Shown: piece by piece, positions 1 through 10,820 of the stretch
Layout: each line of letters begins with the position of its first letter
Numbering within the stretch: the first letter of the stretch is position 1
Assembly (NCBI RefSeq): GCF_004193775.1
Contig: NC_041006.1
Location: forward strand, 25,720,388 to 25,784,387
DNA length: 64,000 nt
DNA from: Glycine soja
Lineage: Eukaryota; Streptophyta; Magnoliopsida; Fabales; Fabaceae
Direction of reading: 5' to 3'
Program-made: the position numbers and the translations under genes
The notes under the pieces: model-generated
What the model was told of the DNA's origin: nothing
The model's input: the letters and a program-made list of their open reading frames with translations, nothing else
Databases searched by the model: none

Positions 1-1145
1 CATAAGTTTTGTGAACAATGCATTGTTTGTAAGCCGTCAAAGTCTAGAGTCATGTCTTATGGTCTTTATTCTCCTTTGCCTGTCCCTGAATATCCTTGGG
101 CTGATTTATCCATGGATTTTGTTTTAGGTTTGCCACGGACAAGGAATGGAAAGGACTTTATTTTTGTTGTAGTTGGCAGGTTCTCAAAAATGGCGCATTT
201 CACACCATGTAAGAAAAATGATGATGCGTGCCATGTTGCTGAATTATTTTTCAAAGAAGTTACCAAGATGCATCATTTTGGACCGAGACACCAAGTTCCT
301 TAGTCACTTTTGGAGAACATTATGGGATAAGGTTGGAACAAAGCTTCTCTTTTCCACCACATGCCATCCTCAAACCGATGACCAAACCGAGGTAGTAAAC
401 ACAACTTTGTCTTTTCTTCTTAGAGTTGTGATTAAAAAGAATATAAAGAGTTAGGAAGAATGTCTGTCTCATGTTGAGTTGGCATACAATAGGGTTGTAC
501 ATAACACTACACAACACTATCCATTTGAAGTAGTGTATGGTTTTAATCCCTTGACTCCTCTTGATTTGTTACCATTTCCTAACATTTTTTATTTTAAGCA
601 TAAGGATGCAAGGCTAAAGTTGAATAAGTGAAAAGATTGCATGAGCAAGTGAAGGCTCAAATTGCAAAGAAGAATGAAAGTTATGCCAAGCAAGCCAACA
701 AGAATAGGAAGAAAGTGGTACTTGAATCAGGTGATTGGGTTTGGGTACAAATGAGGAAGGAGAGGTTCCCTTAACAAAGGAAGTCCAAACTTCAACCTAG
801 AGGAGACGGACCTTTCCAAGTACTAGAGAGGATCAATGACAATGCTTACAAGATAGATATTCCAGGTGAATATGGAGTACGTTCCTCTTTTAATGTTGTT
901 GACTTGACTCCATTTGTTGCAGGTGGTGATTCTAAAGGTTTGAGGGAAAATGCTTTCCAAGAAAGAGGGAATGATGAGAATCCCAAAGCTGCCCAAATAC
1001 AATGATCTATGACCAGGAGTAGGACCAAATAGTCAAAGGATACCCTCTAACAAATGGTATCAGTCATACTTTATAAGGCCCAAGTGGAGAAGGATGAAGG
1101 TCCAGAGGCACTACCAAGAATCTTGATTGTTGTTGAAAGCCCAAA
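1..1145 (+). pseudogene. Ty3/gypsy integrase and pol 3' end, decayed
   Basis: This is the C-terminal part of a gypsy-type pol polyprotein cut by the left edge of the window. The first frame (about 1-265) reads through the end of the HHCC zinc finger (CEQCIVCK) into the integrase core, with an aspartate in the motif [14 protein letters not shown] frameshift with a small loss near 265-285 moves the core to another frame, which continues [15 protein letters not shown] and ends at an in-frame TAG near 452. Later pieces (AYNRVVHNTT, PFEVVYGFNPLTPLDLLP, then GPFQVLERINDNAYKIDIP up to about 1000) are the integrase C-terminal region, with stops near 630 and 773. Protease and RT would lie left of the window. 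It cannot be functional. Family confidence is high; lineage is not resolved. Confidence 0.85.
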
Positions 1146-1313
1146 CTAATTTGAAGGTCCATGTCAAATATTTTTCTATTTTTTTTTTGTAATTTTAATT
1201 AAATAAAAAGTTGGTGCCTTTTCAGCTGCACCTCAACTACATTATATGTATTGAACTCATTTTCAAGAAAAGGGACTTTGGCATTTTTGAGAATATACGT
1301 GTGTATTTGATGA

Positions 1314-1629
1314 GAGCTTCTCTCTTGGTTCCTTACAAAACCAATCTCGGACTTATCAAGGTTGAACTCTTGTGGCATCTACCCTTGGCTTATCTTCCAT
1401 CCCTGAAAGTGGCGTCATTCGTTTCCATGACCTATACCAAGTGATCCGCTCCTAATAAGGATCACATCATCGAGCTTCTCTTTGGGTTCCTTGTTAAACC
1501 AATCTCGGACTTATCAAGGTTGAACCCTTGTGGCGTCTACCCTTGGCTTATCTTCCATCTTTGGAAGTGACGTCATTCGTTTCCATGACCTGTACCAAGC
1601 GATCCGCTCCTAGAAAGGATCACATCACC
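1314..1629. repeat. Two-copy tandem repeat, 158-bp period
   Basis: Copy 1 spans 1314-1471 and copy 2 spans 1472-1629, with roughly 90% identity by eye. Each starts GAGCTTCTCT and ends with GATCCGCTCC then GGATCACATCA. It lies just downstream of the gypsy pol remnant, so it probably belongs to that element's 3' untranslated region or LTR. No LTR boundary could be fixed, and no coding meaning is seen. Confidence 0.8.
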
Positions 1630-2245
1630 TTATGTCTTTGTTTCTCTTTTATATTTGATTTTTTTATAGGCAAATATTAATTGTTAGTTTTTTGTTAGCA
1701 GGAGAGATTGAACTCGCAACCTTCCCTCCTTCCCTACTTTCTTAACCACCCAACAAACCTTGTATCTTCTTGTCTTCTATTTGATTTACTAATTCTAGGT
1801 TATGTTTTGATTTGTTGTGGAAACCTATTTTTAATTTTGCTCAAGGTTCTATTGATCTAAAAGGTTTTGTGAAGACTTTGTTTTCAATCTTTCAATCAAC
1901 AAAGGATAACTTTGATCTTCGAAAAAGCTTACCAAAAATTTTATATCACAATTCAACCATCATTATTGTGATTCTTGCCTTTAGAAGTAATGTCTTCTTC
2001 ATCCTTTGCTTGTATAGAGCAACCATGTAATCTAGGGAACATTGCTCTTGTTTCACGAGAAGAAAGAACAAGCATTTTAGAGTAAATGGGAAGAGGAAGA
2101 GTCAAAGGAACAAGCAATTGTATCATCCACAAACACGAGAAGAAGGAGAATTGTTACGTGATGTACTTTTAATGAATCAATATGAATCATTAGATTAAAA
2201 GAAATAAAGGATCGAGAGAGTTACTCCTAAAGTAAGGGACTATAA
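1630..2245. other. Intergenic stretch, no gene recognised
   Basis: No coding sequence is supported. The phrase at 1700-1760 (loss of a reading frame, CT-rich) and the rest look like ordinary non-coding or degraded repeat DNA. Confidence 0.5.
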
Positions 2246-2247
2246 TA

Positions 2248-2466
2248 CCTCCTTTGTCCCAAAATAAGTATCGACGCACTTAATTTTTTAATGTAATATT
2301 AATTATTTTTTTTACTAATACACCCCTAATAAGTATCACTTTAAATTTTCAATGTATTGAATGTAATATTAATACTAAAGCTAATTTTATAAAATCATTA
2401 TTCTCTTTCATTTGTTTATTAATTTTTCTTAATTTGTGTAAAATATCCTAAGACACTTAGAAGGAG
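2248..2466. mobile_element. Stowaway-like MITE
   Basis: The segment begins CCTCCTTTGTCCCAAAATAA and ends ACACTTAGAAGGAG. It is flanked by TA dinucleotides at 2246-2247 and 2467-2468, as expected of the Tc1/mariner superfamily. The length (219 bp), AT-richness and CTCC-type ends match Stowaway MITEs. The right inverted repeat has lost several bases. No ORF is present. Confidence 0.6.
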
Positions 2467-2468
2467 TA

Positions 2469-3662
2469 TATATTATTATATTATGTATATATGTATGTGG
2501 TATGTGTACCTCTGTGTACATAGTGGCGGAGATTCTTCAAAGCAAGGGGCAGCCATGGCCCCCTTAAAATAATTTTCTTATAAATAAAACATTAAATACA
2601 TTTACATATATTTGAGCAAGATTCCCCAAATATTTCAGCAAGATTCGCCACCACGTATACACACATACAACTTATTACAACATGATTTATGATCGGCCTG
2701 CGTTAGTTAACTTTAGTGTCAAAGAATCTTTACAAGAAGCTTCATAAATCAAATCACAACCCTAACTATTGCTGCCATTTATGGGAGGAGATAAACACAT
2801 CACTACTTCCATCATATTTTAAAACAGAGGGAACAAGTAGCAGTAAAGCAAGACAAGAGGGTGGATGAAAAGCTTCCTACTCTCCTAGCAATTATCCATC
2901 GCATCCATTAAGAATGAGTCTTGCTACCGACAGTCACTTTAGAAATCAACAAAATATATACTTGAAACTACAAACTACATTATAAGATTTTAACGAGCTT
3001 AATACTGCATTTTATATGGAACCAAATTGTAAGAAATTTTTGTATTATATAAGTATTTTAAATTTAAACAAAATTCTAATATAAATTAAAAGAAAATATT
3101 TAAAATAATAATTAAGAAATATATGCATAACTAATTTATGTAAAATTAAAAATATAGTAAAAGAGAAAAATTAAAATTTTAAAATTTAAAATTAATTTAG
3201 AAGAATGAAATTACTAAGATTTGGGTGATAAATTTAATTTATATAAAATAAATAAAATAATTTGAAAATAAAAATAGTTGAGATGTTAGGACTAAGGAAA
3301 TAAATTTAAAAGTATTGCGGGAGATAAGCTTCTAAGATTAAAAATAATATATTCATTATTCAATATTTTCAAAAAATTATAAAAACAAAATTATTAATCT
3401 AAAAAAGAAAAATTAAAAAAATATTTTGAAAACAAAATAATTTAAAATTACTAAGAGAAAGAGCAACTAAGATTTTGACAGAAAAAATGAATGCAAAAAT
3501 AACACAATTAAAATTAAAAAATAATAACCATTAATGTCTTACATTTTTATGCATAAACATATATATTACTTTTAATTTAAAAATAAAAATATTTTAGTCA
3601 TTTGTGTGAAATTAAATTACTTACAACAAATAAATTTAATTCAATTTTTTAATAGTAAAACT

Positions 3663-3666
<4 letters not shown>
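2469..3666. other. AT-rich intergenic DNA
   Basis: Very AT-rich sequence with short A/T homopolymers. A GC-bearing patch at 2522-2565 resembles the terminal part of a dispersed plant repeat, and a related phrase occurs at 32570-32612. No gene is seen. Confidence 0.5.

Positions 3667-3729
<63 letters not shown>
3667..3729. repeat. (AT)n microsatellite, 63 bp
   Basis: An uninterrupted AT dinucleotide run of about 31 units, 347 bp upstream of the LEA_2 start codon. It is likely length-polymorphic. Confidence 0.95.
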
Positions 3730-3734
<5 letters not shown>

Positions 3735-4075
3735 GTATCAGTGACATATGTAGGATAATTTGACTACATTAAATAAACAAGTGGAAATGCATGGCATCTG
3801 ACAAAAGTCCAGCTTTCTCTGCTGTTAATTAGGTGCCACGAGGAAAAGCTTCGTAAAGAGTAAAGAAAGCGAGAAAAAAAAAAAGTCACCATTGGCCCTA
3901 TCCGCCCCAACAAGTACGCTGTCAAGATTCTGCATACACCCTTCAGGGTAACATGACACGAACCACTCTTCATCCTCACTCTTCTTCACTACTACTCCAT
4001 TATCTTCCTCTTTCTATTTCTCTCTTCTCACACTGAACCCAAACCCCAAACCCAAACCCACCAATTCAGATCACA

Positions 4076-5469
4076 ATGAAGCCCAACGACAACATGACAA
4101 TGCTGGCCAAAACCGACTCCGAGGTTAGCAGCCTCACGCAGTCTTCGCCGGCGCGGTCCCCGCGACGGGACGTGTACTACGTGCAAAGTCCGTCGCGGGA
4201 CTCGTCCCACGACGGCGAGAAGACTACGAACTCGTTCCACTCGAGTCCGCTGCAGAGCCCCTTAGGCTCCCCGCCCCACTCCCACTCCAACTCCTCCCTG
4301 GGCCGCCACTCCCGCGAGTCCGCCTCCACGCGGTTCTCGGGCTCACGCAAGAGCAGCTCCTCCGGCAACAACCGCAAGGGTCCGTGGAGGCCCTGGAAGG
4401 ACCAGTTCCACGCCATCGAGGAAGAGGGCCTCCTCGACCCCAACGACAATGCCCACCATGGCTTCCCTCGTCGCTGCTATTTCCCCGCGTTTGTCGTCGG
4501 CTTCGTCGTCCTCTTCTCCGCGTTCTCCCTCATTCTCTGGGGTGCTAGTCGCCCTCAAAAGCCCGCCATTTCTCTCAAGGTTCTTCTTCTTTTAACTCTC
4601 AATATTTTTTTTTATCTATGATAATCCAAATGTTTAAAAAGTTTATACCTCTTTACCCACATTATTCAACCCAATTTGAGTTAGACCCTCTTGGTCTATT
4701 AATTGTCAATATAACTTTTAATTTGGAAATGTCTGCACATTTTCTCTTATTATTAAATTTGGAATTCAAGTTCTTATTTAAAAATTTTAAGTATATACTT
4801 TCCGACAAATCATATGTTGGTTAACGTTTAAATTTCTTTAGTTATTATAATTCTTGTTAATTTACTGATTATGTGATCTTTGGCAGAGTATAACGTTTGA
4901 CCAATTCGTGATACAAGCGGGAGCGGATATGTCAGGAGTTGCCACAAGTTTGGTGTCCATGAATTCATCTGTGAAAATGACGTTTCGTAACACCGCTACA
5001 TTTTTCGGGGTCCATGTGACCTCAACTCCCGTGGATCTCAATTATTATCAACTTACTGTAGCCACTGGAACTGTAAGTTAATCATAAATATTCTCGCAAT
5101 CAATCAATTAATCATAGACATTTTTCATTATATTATATGTTGTGTTATTATTATAATGTGGGATTTAATTTGATTAATTCGCAGATGCCAAAGTTTTATC
5201 AATCAAGGAAGAGCCAAAGATCTGTTCGGGTAATGGTAATTGGGAGTCATATTCCACTGTACGGAGGTGGAGCCAACCTGAACAGTGTGAACGGTAAACC
5301 GGTTGAACCGGTGCCGTTGACGTTGAGCGTGATGGTGCGGTCGAGGGCTTATGTTTTAGGCAAATTGGTGAAGCCAAAGTTCTACAAGAAAATAGAGTGT
5401 TCCATCGTTATGGATCCGAAGAAGATGGGCAAGGCAATTTCACTCGTCAAGAAATGCACTTACCAGTAA
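4076..5469 (+). CDS. LEA_2 domain (NDR1/HIN1-like) membrane protein, three exons
   Basis: Inferred exons are 4076-4579, 4887-5072 and 5185-5469. Both introns are GT-AG and phase 0, and the joined product is 324 aa. Residues 1-130 are Ser/Pro/Arg-rich and probably disordered and cytosolic, with motifs SPRRDVYYVQSPSRDS and SPPHSHSNSSLGRHSRES. A single transmembrane helix follows at about 134-156 (FPAFVVGFVVLFSAFSLILW). The rest is an extracytosolic LEA_2 beta-sandwich domain (about 170-315) with FYQSRKSQRSVRV and RSRAYVLGKL-KPKFYKKIECSI. It closely resembles the plant family annotated 'late embryogenesis abundant hydroxyproline-rich glycoprotein', whose biochemical role is unknown although relatives act at the plasma membrane in stress or defence. 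The first ATG of exon 1 follows a CT- and AACCC-rich leader (about 3970-4075), typical of a plant 5' UTR. Exon 1 is GC-rich, unlike its surroundings. No defect is seen. Confidence 0.9.
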
Positions 5470-5763
5470 AATCAGCGGCATGATTAATAAGATCAAACAA
5501 TAATTTAATTAAATTTAAGGGTATGGTTGGAAACAGCCGAAAGGGTAGTTTGGATCTAGTCGGTGGCTCAATTTCAACACCCCCCCCCCCCCCCCCCCTA
5601 CCGTAGTTGGAACAAAAATATTGAATTCATGAATTGTATTGTATCCCCAACCCAGAGAGAGAGAGTAGATTGTTATCGGGTCAAATAATAGAATACAATA
5701 CACATTGATATATAAAATTCATTTGATGTTATTCATGGTTTAAAGAATGCTGTATATATGTTT
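5470..5763 (+). other. Presumed 3' UTR of the LEA_2 gene with a C19 tract
   Basis: This is sequence downstream of the stop codon. It contains an uninterrupted run of 19 C residues at 5580-5598, most unusual in this AT-rich region, and a short GA repeat at 5656-5667. No clear polyadenylation signal was fixed. Confidence 0.5.
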
Positions 5764-6460
5764 CACACGTTATTTGATTCACATGTAAACTTTATGTAAG
5801 CGGGAGAAAAAACATGTAAGTTGAAGATTCTTAGATTGTCTTTGATTTGTTTTAAAAGTAAAAGATAAAAGCTTAGATTGCATAAAAATTATTATATTAT
5901 ATTTTATTTTAAAAACAGTGTAAAAGGTGTCCAATGTAATCTACTTGTATAAAAATAATTCACTATTAGATTTGAATAGTCATTCATCTCATCTACCTTA
6001 AATTTTGATGTATAACAATAAATATAAATTATTAATATTCTAATGAGATTTTGACAAATAAACAAGATTAATATGTTAAAGGACTTAAGAGTATTCAGTA
6101 TCATTACACATTACTTGGTTCACACGTAAACTTTATGTAAGCGGGAGAAAAAACATGTAATAGTTGAAGATTATTAGGTTGTCTTTGATTTGTTTTAAAA
6201 GTAAAAGGCAAAAGCTTAGATAGCATAAAAATTATTATATTTTATTTTATTTTAAAAGTAATTAAGGAACAGTGTAAAAGGCGTCCAATGTAATCTATAC
6301 TTATATAAAAATCATTTACTATTAGGTTTGGATAGCCATTCATCTCATCCACCTTAAATTTTGATGTATAACAATAAATATAAATTATTGGTATCCTAAT
6401 GAGTTTTTGACAAGTAGACAAGATTAATATGTTAAAGGACTTAACTGTACTCAATATCAT
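5764..6460. repeat. Tandem duplication, about 341 + 354 bp
   Basis: Copy 1 (5764-6104) and copy 2 (6107-6460) are about 90% identical by eye. Both contain the phrases CTTTATGTAAGCGGGAGAAA, GTCTTTGATTTGTTTTAAAA and TAAATTTTGATGTATAACAA. Minus-strand reading frames of about 66-72 codons recur in both copies, but they are a by-product of the duplication and resemble no protein I know. Confidence 0.85.
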
Positions 6461-7499
6461 CTACAACTCAAGAGACAATGCTTTGTTTTATCTAGCATCC
6501 AACATGCTAAAACCAAAGAGCATCCACCCTTATGGAAATCAGTATTATACATTGTCTTTTAGTTAACTTTTGTGTCCAATCTCAAAGAAACTCTAAAGAT
6601 TGAGAATAACAAAAAAGGGAAGTGCATGTGTTCTATTTTATATGAATTCATTTTGTATCTCTTTATTTTGAATTTTTAATGTTTTAATTTACGAAAATGA
6701 CAATATAGAAGAGTATAGAAGGTTTTCACAAAATATTCTCTTAAAGGTCGCTTTCGCTACTAACAAGAAGCACATTGCACTGTTTGTACTATGGTTCATT
6801 CCTCTCCAATCAAAGCATGACACGTCACCTTATCCTTCAATGTGAGAAAACGGTTTTTTAAGGAATCGACGTTGATCCCGTAACAGATCCTTCATTGAAG
6901 TCTATAAAAGGCCATCTCCATCTAGGAAGCTTTCAAGGTATCAAAAGTGGTATTAAAATTACTTGTAAAAGCTAGGAGTGGCAAGTTAGAATACTTGTTT
7001 TATAATCAAGTTTTGATTAGTGGAACCCTTTACTAGTGAGTGAAGGAGAACTGGACATAATAGTTTATTGAGCATTCTTATAACAATTTCTATCACCTTT
7101 TTAACATCAAATGTTTATTTGAAAATTTGTTTTAAGAACACTCTTTTATCTAGTCATTGGACAACTATATTGATCTTCATTAAATATCAATTTTATCTTC
7201 AGTGGACGACTCACCACAACACACACACATACACACAGATAATATCTCACTCCGCTGATACTAGAGATCAGCGAAGTGGGATCAGCGGACAAATGAGAAG
7301 TAAGAATGCAGTAAATGAGAATGAATTGTAACAGAAAGTATTAAAAACGAAAATAGAAAATTGTAAATGAAATTAAAATAAAATAAACATTAAAAGAAAT
7401 CGAAACGACGACAGAGCCGAATAGAATTTGTGAGGAGGGAGAAGAGAAGAAACTGAAGCAACGGCAGAGCCACACAGGATCAGTCAAGAGGGAGGAGAA
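6461..7499 (+). other. Non-coding stretch with an LTR-like fragment
   Basis: No gene is supported. Around 6840-7060 the sequence has LTR-like features: a TATA-type motif (TCTATAAAAGG, 6901-6911), then the phrase GGTATCAAAAGTGG, then a phrase about an open 'AGTGAGTGAAGGAGAAC' type that I associate with Ty1/copia LTRs of legumes. Ends and target duplications could not be found. The remainder to 7499 is A-rich. Confidence 0.35.
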
Positions 7500-7523
7500 A
7501 TATGGAAAGAAGAAAACTTGAGC

Positions 7524-7644
7524 TTTATTGAAATTGAAAGAAAAGCTTACAAAGATTGTTTCTTATGCAGAGTCTCTCTCTCTAAAACCTGAAAAATGAC
7601 TATCTGAAGGGTGCCTCACAAATGAGTCGAGGACTCCTTATATA
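7524..7644 (-). promoter_or_regulatory. TATA box and polyadenylation signal pair of a pararetrovirus/LTR type
   Basis: On the minus strand a TATATAAGG motif lies at 7636-7644, and an AATAAA signal follows about 110 nt downstream at 7524-7529. The spacing suits a terminally redundant genomic RNA promoter, as in pararetroviruses and LTRs. The pair sits just downstream of the minus-strand ORFs at 7718-9937, so it probably belongs to that element. Function is inferred. Confidence 0.45.
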
Positions 7645-7717
7645 GCCAATAATTTTACTATTGCTACAGAACCAATTTTGTAATCGGAACTATTTATACA
7701 GTTCATGTTAATTACAT

Positions 7718-8254
7718 TTAATCATCATTTAATGAAATACCAAAACAGTCATCCTTGTTTTGGTAGAAAGGATCATCTTCTTCTGAAGAATTAGTTTCTT
7801 CCTTCTTTGAGGAAGAGGCTTCATCTTTTTCTTGCTGCAAAAGTTGTAAGACTTCTTTCAGATTTTTGGCCAGACTTTCTTTTGATCTGGAGCTTGCTAG
7901 GAGCGCAGCTAGTTGAGACTTCTGATTAAGGAATAACGAAGTCTCAGGATCAGCTGCTTTCAACAGTCTGTTTTCTATAGGATCAAAGGGTACATAAAAT
8001 TTTTTGGTTTGATTTAAATTGGATCCAAATTGTCTAGGTTGCGTGACCTTTAAAATTTGGATTGTTGAATGGGTGTTTAAAGATGGATCTTTAAAGTCTT
8101 TGAAATGCTTGATAGATACTGAGTTTGAGTCTTTGAACCAGAGTTTGACTTGTTCTGGTTCAGCTTTGGATGCATCAAATTGTGTCCACCACTTGGCAAA
8201 GGCATGTCGGTGAAGTGATGGGAAATTCTTGTTTCCTTTAGTTTTATTGTACAA
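7718..8254 (-). pseudogene. C-terminal ORF of endogenous pararetrovirus-like element
   Basis: An open frame of 178 codons. The N-terminal part contains FPSLHRHAFAKWWTQFDASK. The middle part (residues 42-93) is an in-frame copy of a 52-residue segment also found upstream at 8550-8705. The C-terminal part is Lys/Glu/Ser-rich and acidic, ending FYQNKDDCFGIS. It follows RT and RNase H on the same strand. Plant genomes carry many relatives of this polyprotein tail in caulimovirid-like insertions; a movement, capsid or inclusion-body role cannot be assigned from sequence alone. The frame is open but is separated from the upstream parts by stops and frameshifts, so it is a relic. Confidence 0.55.
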
Positions 8255-8757
8255 GTATTGCTAGGAGAAAATCCAGGATAAAGCAAAACTAGAAAAAAAA
8301 ATTTAAGTCCGCCGGAATTCATGATTCCTGGGAATTATACAACTTCTTGAATTAGGTATATCCTTGTTGGACTTGTTCTGGGAAAATTTCTGGAATTGGG
8401 CCAAAAAAGTCCCACCATTGAAGAAACCAATTAGGAAAATTATAGATTGTGTTAGTCTTAAAATAAATAAGCCATGAATGTTTAAGTTTGATGTTTTGAT
8501 GCCAGAATACTTTGGTCTAGGCATCCATATAATCCTAATAGGTGTAACCTATAGGATCAAAGGGTACAAAATTTTTTTTGGTTTGATTTAAATTGGATCC
8601 AAATTGTCTAGGTTTCATGACCTTTAAAATTTGGATTGCCAAATGGGTGTTTAAAGATGGATTTTTTGGGTCTTTGAAATGCTTGATAGATACTGAGTTT
8701 GAGTCTATCAATATGAACTCATAGAAAGTTCTTGTTTTGTTTACAATCAACCCTTAT
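8255..8757 (-). pseudogene. Pararetrovirus-like polyprotein segment, frameshifted
   Basis: Two overlapping broken frames (8535-8750 and 8303-8524) read in the minus direction. The first carries the segment DSNSVSIKHFKDPKNPSLNT through NFVPFDPIGYTY. The second carries MPRPKYSGIKTSNLNIHGLF, then a region rich in Trp/Phe in the alternative frame. They are joined by frameshifts and continue toward the frame at 7718-8254. RNase H appears to run straight into this block, suggesting a deletion near 8700-8760. Confidence 0.5.
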
Positions 8758-9072
8758 TTAAAAAATTTGATTTAGTAAATCATATTGAAATTTGGATATG
8801 CACAAAACAATTGCTAAAACTTCTTTTTTAACAGTTGAATATTTTAATTGTGCATAATTCCAATGCTTTGATGTATATGCAATGACATTTTCTTGGGTAT
8901 GGACTCTTTGTTTGAGGATACCACCGTAAAAAATGTCGGATGCATATGTTTCAATGATTTTGAATGCCTGTGGAATTGGGAGATACAAACATTTTATGGA
9001 TTGGACTTTGAGTTTGATATCTTTGACAACTTGGGTATGAGTGTCAAACCAAGGAGGTGGATTTTTCTTCAA
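8758..9072 (-). pseudogene. RNase H domain of pararetrovirus-like pol
   Basis: A 104-codon frame with the RNase H signatures ASDIFYGGILKQR (first catalytic Asp), YTSKHWNYAQLKYSTVKKEV (Glu-bearing helix) and AIVLCISKFQYDLLNQ. This arrangement, joined directly to RT, is typical of Caulimoviridae and Ty3/gypsy pol; the wording is closer to caulimovirids. The frame stops early, so the domain's C-terminal part is lost. It is a decayed endogenous copy. Confidence 0.65.
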
Positions 9073-9496
9073 CCTATCATGTAATGGTTTGACAATATTG
9101 TTTATGTATGGTACAAACTCTCCTACATAATTTAGACAACCAAGGAATCTTTGTAACTGGGTTTTGTCTAAAATTTGGTTGTGGAATTTGCTGGCAAATT
9201 CTATTGATATGTCTATTGGAATGATTGTACCCTGATGTATATTGTGACCAAGGAATCTAATTCGTGTTTGAAAAAGATTGATTTTTGATTTGGAGACTAC
9301 CAGACCATTTTGTTTGATGATGTGGATAAAGGTCTGTAGATGCTTAAAATGTTGGTCAATGTTTTGGGAAAAAAATTAAAACATCATCTATGTAGACAAT
9401 GACGAATTTTGAATAAGGATTAAAAATATCATTCATGATTTTTTGGAATTCTGAAAGGGCGTTCTTCAGACCGAATGACATAACATTCCATTCATA
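9073..9496 (-). pseudogene. RT palm and thumb region, frameshifted
   Basis: No long frame is open, but the minus strand still shows the polymerase active-site motif YIDD at 9383-9394, followed at once by an A/T-run frameshift (9367-9377). It links the RT fingers at 9497-9937 to RNase H at 8758-9072, so the three belong to one pol gene. Confidence 0.6.
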
Positions 9497-9937
9497 TTAC
9501 CCGAAAGGTACTGTGAAAGCAGTTTTATACCTATCAGATTCTTGTATCTGGATTTGCCAAAATCCAGATTTCATGTCAAACTTGGAAAATATTTTTGCAG
9601 AATTTAATCTATTGAGTAAATCTTTTTTGTTTGGAATAGGGTACCTAATCCATTTTAAGGCTTGATTTAGCGGTTTATAATTTATCACTAAACGAGGTGT
9701 ACCTCGTTCAAGTCCCGCCTGTTTATTGACATAGAAAGCAGCGCAAGACCATGGGCTTTTGCTCTTTCTAATTAAACCTTTATCAAGTAAATCTTTTATT
9801 TCCTTTTGACAATATTGAAGAAGTTCTTCATTCATCTGAATTGGTCTAGCTTTTGTGGGAATTTGTTTTTCCCTAAAGTCTTTCTCATAAGGGAGATCGA
9901 CGATATGTTTTTTCCTGTTCCAAAATGCATGCGTCAA
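9497..9937 (-). pseudogene. Reverse transcriptase N-terminal half, pararetrovirus-like
   Basis: A 146-codon frame with the conserved RT entry motifs in order: IPTKARPIQMNEELLQYCQK, KSPWSCAAFYVNKQ, RLVINYKPLNQALKW, YPIPNKKDLLNRL and FSKFDMKSGFWQIQIQE (first catalytic Asp of the palm). These motif spellings are those of Caulimoviridae-like polymerases; Ty3/gypsy is the alternative. Upstream (9940-10140) the same strand has broken Lys-rich frames that fit the protease-RT linker. Downstream continuity is lost by frameshift near 9490. An old integrated copy; not functional. Confidence 0.7.
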
Positions 9938-10148
9938 GTCGGAACAAATGGTTGATTGAATATGTTGTAACAGAGATTGATTTTTTCTTTTAATTGGGGT
10001 TTTTCCAATTGTTTTTGAATATTATTAAAAGAGACTTCCTCTTTAAAGAAATTGATTTGGCTAATTTTCTTTTCTATGAAATTTATATTTCTTGAAATGG
10101 GTTTAGTAGAAAAATTGAATGTAATCTTTCTTCCTAGATGAATGGTAG
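9938..10148 (-). pseudogene. Degraded protease-RT linker of the same element
   Basis: The minus-strand frames are broken but contain recognisable Lys/Phe-rich peptides (for example RKITFNFSTKPISRNINFIE) leading into the RT. The element ends abruptly at about 10145-10200, where plant-mobile-domain sequence begins. Confidence 0.4.
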
Positions 10149-10820
10149 TTATTCCTTCCTTAGATAGGTAAAAATTGAACGTAAAAATTGTAGGTACCGT
10201 AGGGAAACTTTGCTGCTGCTTTTATCAACAAATAGGACTCCTCCTATGAACCTAAGAATCCATGCACGAGTAAACCTTTGTAATTGTTCTACATTCCTGT
10301 CATGGTTATTGATGTGTGAAAAATGATGAGACAGCCAGCTTAATTTAACGACACTGCCTTGGAGTTCACCTTCTTGTGGTCTGACTCCCAATAATTCTTC
10401 ACACAATTCAGCCCAATCCAGATTCGTTTGACCAATTAATGGTGCCCCATCAACACGCATACCTAATAATACTGAGACATTTTGAAGAGTAATCGTACAC
10501 TCTCCACATCTCATGTGAAATGTATGTGTTTCGGGCCTCCATCTTTCAATCAAAGCAGTAATTAATGAAGCATTTATTTTTAAATAGCCCATCTTGATTA
10601 TCCAATAAAAACCGCATTGCCGAAGAAGAGGAATAATTTCCTCTGGAATTTCTTCTTCCCCTTGATACGTGGGGACAGCTCGTCTTATGTGTAATTTGCG
10701 GTCTTCTTTTCCGTTCCAAACATGTTCTGAAACATGTTTAGCTTGCATCCATAGTACGTCTCCATCAATCGGACCAGACTTAATTTTAATATTTGATGAA
10801 GATGATGACGAAGATGCCAT
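10149..10820 (-). pseudogene. Plant mobile domain (MAIN-like) protein, C-terminally truncated
   Basis: A 223-codon frame starting at ATG 10818-10820 after a Ser-rich N-terminus. It matches the aminotransferase-like plant mobile domain (PMD) found in MAIN/MAIL proteins and in retrotransposon- or MULE-borne genes. Signatures are LLRQCGFYWIIKMGYLKINA, ALIERWRPETHTFHMRCGEC, TITLQNVSVLLGMRVDGAPL and the Trp-rich WAELCEELLG. The domain normally continues for well over 100 further residues. Here it stops shortly after VSLRYLQFLR, at the junction with the pararetrovirus-like block, so it is truncated. The ATG is followed directly by MASSSSSSSNIK. Transposon-derived origin is likely. Confidence 0.7.

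Noticed and set aside
4028..4558. Minus-strand frames overlapping the first LEA_2 exon
   Set aside because: High GC and Arg/Glu codon shadows of the plus-strand exon, which has clear splice sites and homology.
5904..6460. Two similar minus-strand frames of 66 and 72 codons, which look like paralogues
   Set aside because: Their similarity follows from the tandem DNA duplication; composition is Ile/Tyr-rich as expected of AT-rich DNA, and substitutions are not codon-biased.
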